Shown here piece by piece: positions 21,590-38,187 of a stretch of 42,500 nt of DNA (positions within the stretch are counted from its first letter, which is position 1; each line of letters opens with the position of its first letter). The position numbers and the translations under genes were made by a program. Location of the stretch: positions 1-42,500 of the forward strand of contig JAHBMJ010000356.1 in assembly GCA_018398765.1 (NCBI GenBank), read 5' to 3'. The notes beneath the pieces were generated by a model. It was not told the origin of the DNA. It saw only the letters and a list, made by a program, of their open reading frames with translations, and did no database searches. This DNA is from Chromera velia (Eukaryota > Sar > Chromeraceae).

Positions 21590-21889
21590 AGTTGAGACAT
21601 AGGGTGTCAGTCATTCCGTCCGTGCACACGCAGGAAGGCCAAGCCGCGGGGCGGGCCGGGGGCAAGCTGTCGCGCGTGCCCTGGGCCGCAGGTGAATTCG
21701 ATTAACCGCCGCGCGCGCATTCGATTCAGTGCCGTGCCGCGCGAATTTCAGCTCCGTCGAAATCATTTGACTTCATTGATTACTTCAGGCAACATCTGTT
21801 GGACTCTGCGTATGCTCCAGATTCACAAACTTCCCATAAAGAGCTCTGAAGGAAGAAAGCCACCACACTCACTACTCTATTCCATTACT
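21590..21889 (+). repeat. 3' LTR of the gag-only element
   Basis: 300 bp, aligned to the 5' LTR without gaps. All eight differences I counted are transitions. Followed by target duplication GTTAG. Confidence 0.92.
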
Positions 21890-22049
21890 GTTAGCGAAAA
21901 AGATAAGTTAGTTAGAGTCAAAAAACATGACAAAAAGAACTTTAAGATGAGAGCGGGACTTTATGAGCAACGATAGAAATGAAATCAACTTCTCTAGCAA
22001 CGTCTCCTAGATCAACTTTCACATGTTTACTTGCATGTTTACTTTTAAA

Positions 22050-22330
22050 ATTAAAGTTTTAAAGATTTTTAAAGTTAAAGTTTAAAGTTTTTCAGGCAGA
22101 CTATATTATAAAAAAAACTTTAGTGCCCACTCCTAGAACTTTAAAGACTTTAAAATAGGATTTTGTAAGTGAAAAAAAAATATTTTTGAAATTGGTGTCT
22201 TTAGAACATGTTTCAATTTTTCCTAATTTAAAATGTCCTTATTTATGTACCAATTTATACCTATTTGTACCAATTTTGTATTAAATTACTACCACTTCTA
22301 AATTATGTTTTTTTTTTTCCCCAGTAAAAC
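22050..22330. repeat. Right arm of the diverged AT-rich inverted repeat
   Basis: Reverse complement of the left arm in two blocks (around 22105-22135 and 22225-22280). AT-rich with runs of TTTAAAGTT. The two arms enclose the gag-only LTR element. Confidence 0.45.
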
Positions 22331-22500
22331 TAAAGTAGTTACTAAAGCGGTTTTTTAATCGTGTTACAAGTTTTTAGTGAGAATAATTGATTGATTGATG
22401 CCAAACCCTAGGTGGAGTTAGAACTCCCGGGCGGCGTATACATGTATAGGTCTGTCCAATTATGCCAGCTGCAAGCTGAGTGGACGACAGTTATTCGAAC

Positions 22501-22941
22501 TTAATCTAACCAATCATTTACTACAATATGATGAGAAATTATAAAGAGCAGAGAGGGTTGAGAGCGCAAGAGCAATGTGATGAACTTGCGAACCCCCAGA
22601 TCAGAAAAGGAGGCGGATGCAAAGGGTGAGTCATAACGAGTGAAGCGGTCTGATTGAATTAATGCCAACAACTGCAAAAAGCCTTGTTCGGCAGTCCATT
22701 GGGGGCAGACAGAGAGCCGATGAATAAAATCATCTACACACTGGCAGCAGGCTTCATAGGTGCACAGCTTTCTATCAGAGCAACCAACAGGTAGCCCACC
22801 TTGCCCGCCCATCGGGTTGTATGTCAGCATGCGCAAAAAAGAAAAGATCGAGCCATTTGTAACCGACAGGGCAGAACGGGGAAGGGCAGAGACGGAAGGA
22901 ACACTGGAGGACGACTTGCTGCACAAAAGGAAGACAAACAT
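22501..22941 (-). CDS. Possible exon of an unrecognised gene (low confidence)
   Basis: A 146-codon open frame. A central Cys-rich part (CSDRKLCTYEACCQCVDDF) and the following LSVCPQW / LLALIQSDRF segment look less random than neighbouring frames. A TTTTGTGCAG acceptor-like site lies near the upstream end. I recognise no family and no partner exon. It could be chance. Confidence 0.2.
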   Translation of the reverse strand: MFVFLLCSKSSSSVPSVSALPRSALSVTNGSIFSFLRMLTYNPMGGQGGLPVGCSDRKLCTYEACCQCVDDFIHRLSVCPQWTAEQGFLQLLALIQSDRFTRYDSPFASASFSDLGVRKFITLLLRSQPSLLFIISHHIVVNDWLD

Positions 22942-23690
22942 ACGGCGGGAGGATGGGAAGTCATGCTGCAGAGGGGTGAGTCTAGTAAGGAGGGGAAAGT
23001 AAAAGGAAGATTGAATATGATGTTTAAAGTTGAAAAAAGGAAGGCGGAGGTGGGCGGAGGCCTATATGTGAGGCCGCCGTAATACGGACCGGCGACAGCC
23101 TATGTGTTTACAGAATGCCGCACGCCTTGCAGACGTGTGCGCGCCGCCCCCGTGCATGCAACCCAGACGGATCCCCTGAGCTTTAATGTTTGCCGGTTTC
23201 TGCTTGGAAGGCTTTGGCAATGCTTTGGCATATCTTTTGTCACTGTACATGCATGTGCATGGGGTCTTGGTATAGTATGTGCATGCACGCCGCCTGCAAT
23301 TTCTTTTTCTATTCAGTATCCTCTTTCACTTTTCCAACAGCCTTTGAACACACTTCGTAGGAACTGTACACGCAGTCATATACAAAAGTGAGACCACTTT
23401 TGAAGTCAACGTGATTTGGCCAGTCAAGACCGCCCATTCTGAGTGGAAAATACACAGTTTTAATCTTTTAGTTTTGTAGAGTGGTACTAGCTATGCTGGG
23501 GGTGACTTCACATGTATGCATGTATCCCTGTTGCATCCGTCAGTACGCTCTAGCAAAAACCGGCAAACATTAAAGCTCAGGGAATACAGACGCACGCTCG
23601 CAAAAAAGGCTAAACAAAGCGAGATCGAATTAAGTGATACTCTTTTAGACTTTCACCTACTTCATTCTCTCTTTGTTTCCTCTACATCAT
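22942..23690. repeat. Non-coding stretch with a 31-bp inverted repeat (23174-23204 and 23552-23582)
   Basis: The two 31-bp arms, starting CCCTGAGCTTTAATG in the inward direction, match with one mismatch and are ~350 bp apart. No flanking duplication is evident. The interior is not coding and has GCATGC-rich words near 23250. The rest of the stretch shows nothing else. Confidence 0.7.
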
Positions 23691-23699
23691 TTCCTACAA

Positions 23700-25350
23700 T
23701 CCAAGATTTGTGTGCATCCAAAAGAAACCTTCGCAGACGCTTTTGACAGAGAGCTTGGCGTGCTTTACAGTACTTATCTGCAGTATATCATGACTTCCCA
23801 TTTTAAGGTCAGTCAGACTGTTTCTCCAGGCACTAAAGTGCATATAAAAAGAAGCTTTCCCCTTGAAGACACTAGCTACCTTCAGATGTTGTCTTTGCTT
23901 TCTTTGGCATCTCTTCATGCTGTTTTTATATGCAGAGTCAGACGTCATCGACATCTACGCTTCTCAAGGAGAGCATGCAGGCATCATGGTTTTAGCGTCT
24001 TTAGATCAGTCAATGTGGTATGGGCCATGGTCGACATAAGGTGTAGTCATGAGGCTCAGCCTTTGCACCCAGCAAAACCTAAGCGGCCCATCTAGTGCTG
24101 AAGTGTGTCTCTCTCTATGTGTTATCTCTCTGTATATAGCAGCCCTGTCAGTAAGACTTGGTGGGATGTTTTCATAAAGGAGACGACCACGCGGATGCAC
24201 ACGTATACGGTCTATTCCACCGCATGCCAGGGCATGTTGCTTTTGTGTTTTCAATTTGGTGAGTCTTCTGAAGGTATGGAGTCTTTACGGACATGCATGC
24301 TACTATTTCAAGAAGAAGCTATGGGAACTTGGTGAGTACAAAATGTTATATATGGGTTTGAGTCATTTCATAAGCGATTAAATGCTATACTCAACCTGCA
24401 CGGCGGGCAAAATCAGATGAGAAGAAAAACAGGGGGATCACACAACAAATAAGAAAACGATGTCACAGTTTTTTTGGAACGCCAGCCAGCTTTATCCTAT
24501 GCTTCACATTTTGTTTTTTCTTTTTTATCAAACACTTCTGGGAGTGCAGAATGGCAACCCTGCATAAAGATGACTAGCTGGTTGCCAATTTCATCTTTAA
24601 AGAGGCCATTTATTCTCTTTTTGGCTATGCATATCAGATAGGAAAGGTCATAGGATGAGTGAGCAAGAATTTCTGAGTGAGTGCATATCACAGAAACAAC
24701 ACATTTCGCAGGGTCTTGCTTTCCTCTCATCCTTTCTATTCGGGGTATCTCTGTCAGACTCTCTCTCCTGCTGCTGAGCTGTTTGCCTGTGTGTCCTTCT
24801 ACATTTCCCCTTTTTTGCGATGCGGTCATTTGTCTTTCCGCGTCAAATTATTTGCTAATAGTTCTTTTTATTGGATACCCTCTCTTTCTCAATCAATTCT
24901 GAGACAATGTGTCCGTTTTCGTTTGTTTGCTTGATTGGCTGCACAGTATAAAGAAACACTCTTAGACATATTTTGGACGCAAACCTGCAGAGCAGGTCAG
25001 ACCCTCCCCCTCCACCAGGGGTTCCAAATTGGCCAGCTTCATACCCCTGCGAGAGGGTCCACCCCCCCCTCCTAGTGAGGGAATTGAAAAAATCTTGTTT
25101 GCAGAGATGAGCCTTCTTGGTGTATGCAGAAGGCTTTGTACGATGTCTGTGAGTGTTCCTGTATGGCTGCAACCTGGCCATTGTGGTTTCTGAATGACTG
25201 ACCGGTCTGCCCTCGGCAAGGCATAAAACTGCCGTCTCCCTTTGCGTGTGTTGTTCACCCCTGCCCCCCTCTTGTGCTCTTTGCAGGTCGTGAGTCTCCT
25301 TCAGGAGATACTTGTTTTGGTTTCCAGTCCTTCTTCAACTCCTCCAAAGG
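23700..25350 (+). other. Possible spliced gene: several short open segments bounded by splice-like sites
   Basis: The clearest candidate exon is 25288-25350, between a TTTGCAG acceptor and a GTAGGT donor, 21 codons (VVSLLQEILVLVSSPSSTPP...). Others are an open segment ending in AAG|GTCAGT at 23808 (ELGVLYSTYLQYIMTSHFK), an open segment after a TTTATATGCAG acceptor at 23935, and a segment 24231-24331 between CCAG and GTGAGT. I could not join them into one frame and recognise no family. Between 24340 and 25287 nothing else is seen. Confidence 0.25.
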
Positions 25351-25439
25351 TAGGTCTTTGCATTTTTGTTAAGGCCACAGTCTTCAGACTGCAAAAGGGA
25401 GCAGCGCCCCTACGTGCCGAGCCTGTTTTTTTTCTACCT

Positions 25440-26165
25440 GCCTGACTGCGTCCGAAATTTCGCCCTTCTTGCCTGCTTGACTGCCCTCTAGCTTTTGGCC
25501 TTTCTGTCTTGCTAAATGCCTTCCCAATTTTGGCCTTTCCGCCCGTTCTATTACCTTCCTAATTTCGGCCTTCGCCGCGCTCCCAATTTGGGTCTTCCTG
25601 CCTGTCCGATTGCCTTCCCAATTTCAGCCTTCTTGCCTGCCGCACTGCCTTCCAGAGTTTTGCATTCCTGCCATGCTGACTGCTTTCCGATTTTAGCCTT
25701 CTTACCTGCCTGACTGCCCTCTAAATTTCAGTCTTTCTGTCTGCCTCAATGCTTTCCAAATTTCGGCCTTTCTATCTGCCTGACTGACTTTGCAATTTCG
25801 GCCTTCCTGCTTGTCCGGTTGCCTTCTCAATTTCGGCTTTCCTGCCTGCCTGATTGCCTTCCCTATTTTGGCCTTCCTTCCCGCCCAAGTTTCCTCCTAA
25901 CGCTTCCTAATTTCGGTCATCCTGCTTGCTCGATGGCTTTCCCAATTTTATTCTTCCTTCTGGCCCGACTGTCTTCCCAAATTCGGCCTTCTTGTGTGTC
26001 TGACTGCCTCCCAGAGTTCGTTCTTTCTGCCCACATGCCTGCCTTCTAATTTCGGTCTTCTTGGCGGCCTGACTGCCTTCCAATTTTGGCCTTCCTGCCC
26101 GCTTGATTGCCTTCCCAATTTCGGCCTTCCTGCCCGTCCGATTGCTTTCCCAATTTTGGTCTTCC
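25440..26165. repeat. Diverged minisatellite, ~39-bp unit, about 18 copies
   Basis: Units follow the pattern CTGCCTGACTGCCTTCCCAA then TTTCGGCCTTC, with many substitutions and some length change. The 39-bp period keeps frame, giving 13-residue repeats on either strand (minus: PKLGRQSGQE-like). The + copies include stops, so I do not call it coding. It lies downstream of the possible spliced gene and could be intronic. Confidence 0.85.
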
Positions 26166-26713
26166 TGCTTTCATGTATCATTCTGATGCAAACTAAAGAT
26201 ACAGGTTATGTTTGCATGCATGCTGTTTTTGTGTATTCTGGCGATTCGACTGACTTTCTATTTGTGTGCACGTATTTCTGCAGGTGGTGTTTACGGGTGT
26301 GCATGTTTGATATATACTGAGATGCTCCCCCCCTCCCCTCCCCCTGCCCCTGACACGCCCGCCGTTGAGCAGTGCTTCATATGAATTAAAAACAAAACAG
26401 TTATGATCATGAGAAGAAATGCTTCAATCGGATCGATTCAGAGCCATTCAGATACATTTCTTATTGTGTTTTCGTCTTAGCGTTAATTTACGATGATAAG
26501 TACTAGACAATTTATGGTTTTGAAAAAATATATACTCTATATATACATTTTTTTATTTCATTTTTTAAACATCTTACTAAGCTTAAATAGTCTTAAATAA
26601 ATTATGAAAATCAATTAGTTTAAAGGTTAAACTATCTATTTTAATGTTTTAAAAACTAAATTTTTCAAAGTCACTTTCCAGTACAAAAGTTTCAATTGTC
26701 AGTACAGTCAGCT
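26166..26713. other. AT-rich left flank of the copia element
   Basis: No gene recognised. A CTGCAG|GTGGTG acceptor-like site lies at 26284. AT-rich DNA with AT runs at 26520-26660 leads to the LTR. Confidence 0.5.
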
Positions 26714-27232
26714 GTGGTGGTGTGTGCTCCGGGGCTTCATATGGGATTTAAATAGGCCGATGGTATGGTTATGCCATCGGAGGCATCAAAATTAATTCTG
26801 GTCCCGAATTGATTTCCAGACAGTCAGACAGACGTGCACGGCGGTTACCGTCCGTCTGAATGAGAGACGTGACCTAGGGATTGATAGAACTTCATGTGTA
26901 GGATCTGTACTGTGCCTTATATCTCTCTGTGGTTCTCTTGTGCTCTGAGTAATGCACAAGGCCACCAGCAGGAGCATACTGTGGACTGTGGGAGTTCATA
27001 GATTTTTTGTCTGATGAAGAGACTGATCAGATATTTATTTCGGATTATCTGTATCGGTCTAGACGAGTATGTCACGGAGACGTATTCGCTGTGGTCCTCT
27101 AATAAGAGAGGGCCAGGAATTCGGGAGTATAGCAGTTGGAGGAGTCCTCTGGATAGGCTAGATGATCGACACGGGAGGGCCCATACGATTCCACTGGAGG
27201 AATTTCAAGAGAGGTGAGACTCTACTTTTCAC
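26714..27232 (+). repeat. 5' LTR of the copia element
   Basis: 519 bp, GTGGTGGTGTG to CTTTTCAC. The 3' copy has the same length with no indels. About 35 differences (6.7%) by hand count, 33 of them transitions. Confidence 0.93.
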
Positions 27233-27250
27233 TGGTGCCGTCACTGAGGG
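27233..27250 (+). other. Putative primer-binding site of the copia element
   Basis: TGGTGCCGTCACTGAGGG begins with TGG, the complement of a tRNA CCA end, right at the LTR border. The matching tRNA would end in GACGGCACCA. I cannot assign it without the host tRNA set. Confidence 0.5.
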
Positions 27251-27320
27251 AGTTTCCCGTTGTCATTCCGATAACATTCCCCTTGTTGTATTCCCGATTC
27301 CCTACTGCAGGTGACTTACC

Positions 27321-30300
27321 ATGGGTCCCAAGAAGGACGCTCCCCATGGGTGCGTCACGATTAAGGGTATGGAGGCGAAGACCGTGGGCGTCTTCGGCCT
27401 CACGGACGATGCGGACATCATCGAGTGGGTACAGCAATATGCAGATGCTGTAGCCATTCTCGGGGACTCGGACGAGTAGTGTGGCGGGCTCACCCTCACC
27501 AACAGGAACAAGGTGGGGGTCAACGTTAAGCACTACATAGCAAGGACTGAGGTAGAAGTGCTGGAGAAGGTGGTGGAACGGGTGCCCCACCTCAGCTCGG
27601 AAGTTTCTAAGCAGCTTTGGATTTTTCACAGACATGTTGTGGACTCTGTCTCTCCACCCGATGCGGAGTGGATGAAGAGATATCTGCAGCGGACCGATGT
27701 CCTGAGAATGAGTAAGGCGAGGATCATGGAAATCAGGGAGCTTCTCTCATGCTGGGAGAAGGAAAGAATCTCTGGTCCCCAGTTGAAGGCTCTGTCAGTG
27801 AACGAACAGATCCTCTGCCTGTAGACTCTGAAGGAACCTTCCTCCCTCTCCCTGTCTCGCCCTGTTGTGTTGTCTTCAGGTGAAGAGCTCCATAGGGGAG
27901 CTTCAACAGAGATGAAGGTGAAGACGGAGGAGGAGACAGGAGCAATACCAGACACCTCCCGTCAGATGTCCGTCCCTGTGTCCAGTGAGCAGCGTCCTGC
28001 CTCTGATGAGCGGGACCGCCGTAGCAGTAGCAGCAGCAGTTCCAGTGGGGGGGTGCAGGTGGTCGGTGTGCGACCTGACACCACCCTGCTGAAGACAAAA
28101 AGGAAGCAGTACGAGGACCTCGTGGCCTAGATATCGGGTCTGGACGCCGCACGGGGTGCTGACAAGCTTCGAATTCTGGAGATCTAGAAGGAGGAGACTG
28201 AAGTGCTGAGTAGTATACCCAGGAGGGACAATTTCCCTGAGGGGTCTGAAGGGAAGGAGGCGTACGCATCAGAGCTGGCATCCTGGGCCGAGAAGAAAGA
28301 GGTCTTCGATGCTGGGAAGGCTGACAGGGATACGTTGGTAGCGACCCTGCACGGTCATATTGACCAGCTGGCGTCTGATGGGTTTGCTCTGAATGAGCAG
28401 GCCGACAAACTCCGCAAGGAGATAGACGTACACTCTCATCCTCCCCAGGCCAAGGGTGTCACTGGGGGTGCTGCTGAAGGTCGCCTGCCTTCGGTATTCC
28501 AGATGACCCCCCTTATGGGTGGGGGGGTGTATCCTGCTGTGTCTTCCCCTGATCCTGTGACGGTGTCTGTAGGTGGGGGGGTGCATACTGGCGATGTCGG
28601 GGCTCCGGATGCTCCTGACATCTTCTCTTTCCTGGGAGTTAGGGAGTCGAGTAGAACTCAGGGGAGGCCCAAGTGTGACTCTGAAGACCCCCTCATCGCC
28701 TACACCCTGGAGGAGATCTTGACATCGGTCCTGAGGACCTTTGTGGAGATGCGAGATAAGGTCGTGGCGATGATCTTTGCACACTTTTTCAAGACGATCC
28801 AGTACTCAACCTCGGCCCTCGTCCTGGAGTACGAGAGGATTGCCTGCAAGCCCTGTCGGTTTGGTACCTACACAGAGCTGCTGGCGCATCACAAGCGTCT
28901 CCTGAACTACCTGGTTGAGGAGAACATCGTCCACGAGCTTGGCATGAAGTACAGGCTCAGGCTCCTGACGGCACACCTGCCAAACGACCTCATCATGAGG
29001 TGGCAGGAGAGGCAGAACCCGGTGGACCTCACCAGTGAAGTGGAGATCATTAAGGAGATGCACGTCATCGCTGCCCAGGCGGAGACCTTCAACAAGTTTC
29101 TCGGGGATGTCTGGGAGCGGGGCTTGGTTAAGGGAGCTCTCATCGAGGACTTGAAGAGAAAGTGGGAACAGAAGGCGGCAACCTTCGGGGTTAAGGACTC
29201 GGGGGGTGCCTCGCGGGGGGGTATCATTCCGAAGGTTCCTTTCGTGGCGTTCGCAGGGCCTGGAGGAGTCCCGCAGAGGAAGTCCCCTTCTAAGGAAAAG
29301 GGGGGGAAACCCTCAGGAGGTAAGACCCCTGACTCTGGCGGGAAGGGCAGGGGCAACTCTGATCGCGGGAGGCAGGGCAGTGCAGAGGGGGGTTTCGGCA
29401 AGGGGGATCGTAGGGGGAGCTCCAATCAGGAACGCTCTCCTGGGTCCAATTCCTCTGCTCCCTCCAGCAGATACAATGACAAGGGGGTGGAAAAAAAGGA
29501 CCGTCCTCCCACTTAGGCCGTTGTCAACCCCAGAGGCCCCAACAGGAACCCCGTTCTCGATCGATATGGTGTCTGACACCGGGACGGATCCGGGTCGGAT
29601 ACGTTCATCGGGACGATAGCGGGACCTGAAGAAACTCCCATCAAACCCGGTCAGTGGGATGGAGAGTTTGGGTCTCTGTGGGACAAAGCGTGTTGGAATT
29701 TTGCCAGCAGGAAGAGCCTTCCCCACGAGTACCGCGATGGGCAGTGCCTGAGATGCAACCGTCCGGACGGACATGCAGAGTGGGGAGGCCATGGGGCCTG
29801 TCCTTGGATTTAGAAGAAGGACGGCTGCCCATCGTGCAGAACGATGGGCCATGCTCCCAACAACTGCCCTGACGAGAACGCGAAGAAGCGGTGGATGATG
29901 AAGCAGATGGACAAGACCGGGCAGGACAGGGGCAGCTCGGGGGGCCGCCCTAAGGGTCCTCCGGGAGGAGGAGGCCGTGGAGGCGGCTCTGGAGACCATC
30001 GAGAGTCTCCCTATCCTGGTCGTGGAGGCGGCCTAGGGGGCGGCTCAGGGGGGAGAGGAGGCGGTGGGAGTCGCAGCCATGGTAGGCGCACCCTTTCTCC
30101 CAGCAGGTTCAATAACGAGAACTTCGAGAAGAAGAACTCAGACTCCGGACAGGCGCAGCGGGGGGGTAGTGTCCCTCCTGTATCCTCGCAGACTGTCGGT
30201 CCTAGGGGTCAGGATGACGATGATGATGTTGTAGTGACGGGTGGCATCTCACATGGCCAGAGGGACTCGTTCGACCTGACTATCTACACGTCCAAGGGTG

Positions 30301-30425
30301 AGAGAAGACCACTCATGGGGGGGGGTCTCTCGGAAAGGTCCGCTTTGCAGACCGCCTTGGCCTTCCTTTGTGCTATGAGCCGGGTCCGTTACCCGGAGCC
30401 AAGTACTTGTCCGACTACGATATAA
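27321..30425 (+). pseudogene. gag: Copia gag region with CCHC zinc knuckle (in-frame stops)
   Basis: One register from ATG at 27321 to TAA at 30423, broken by TAG at 27477, 27822, 28128, 28185, 29514 and 29811 and TGA at 29574. The longest uninterrupted part (28203-29516) holds a helical capsid-like region around 28690-29170 (TYTELLAHHKRLLNYLVEEN, RLRLLTAHLPNDLIMRWQER), then a Gly/Ser/Lys-rich basic stretch. A canonical zinc knuckle CPSCRTMGHAPNNC (CX2CX4HX4C) lies at ~29830-29872, with CLRC upstream. A second Gly/Arg-rich RNA-binding-like stretch follows. Each stop can come from a Gln, Trp or Arg codon by one transition. Near the end, at 30317-30325, is a run of nine G where reading appears to move to the -1 frame. 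Gag would form the virus-like particle and package RNA. Confidence 0.8.
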
Positions 30426-30888
30426 CGACCTTCCATGTATGGCATGATGGGGCTATGGAGCGCCTGTCTGCCTGGGATCCTGTTAGGAACCACACGGGGG
30501 TCGATGTATGGAGAGAAGGAGTCTGTGGAGCCTGGCAAACGATCTTATGCGACGAGCTTGAACGGACAGGCTTGGAACGTATGGGGTGGGCTATCTTCCC
30601 TGCAGGTTTGGAGACTTGCCTGACGATCATGCAAGCCTTCCAGTCGGAGTTCACTGCGGGAGGAGTCCAGCGTATCAGGGATATGATGGAGGAGCAGGAC
30701 CCCCATCTTCCTGAGTCCATCTCTCGCATGTGGGGATCGGAGGACGAGACCATCATGGGAGCGGTGCCCTCTGGTTCAAAGTCTGCTGTCTACACGGTTT
30801 CTCAGTACGAGAGTGAACTGATAAACGACCCAAACAGGACCCGGCGACGGGTTGGGTTTCCGGAGAAGTTCGAGGTCTACCAGGTTTC

Positions 30889-38187
<7,299 letters not shown>

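Larger units (their letters stand above)
19335..21889 (+). mobile_element. Non-autonomous gag-only LTR retrotransposon (TR-GAG type)
   Basis: A complete 2555-bp element: two 300-bp LTRs, a PBS-like site directly after the 5' LTR, one gag-like frame, and a purine tract (GAGGGGGGG) directly before the 3' LTR. The LTRs begin AGT and end ACT. Target duplication GTTAG is perfect at 19330-19334 and 21890-21894. No protease, integrase or reverse transcriptase is encoded, so mobility would need another element's enzymes. LTRs differ at 8 of 300 positions by hand count, so insertion is fairly recent. It sits inside an AT-rich inverted-repeat structure. Confidence 0.9.

Noticed and set aside
22395-22500. 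tRNA-like segment (GGAGTTAGAACTCCCGGGC)
   Set aside because: A short hairpin only; no cloverleaf with D, anticodon and T arms could be drawn.
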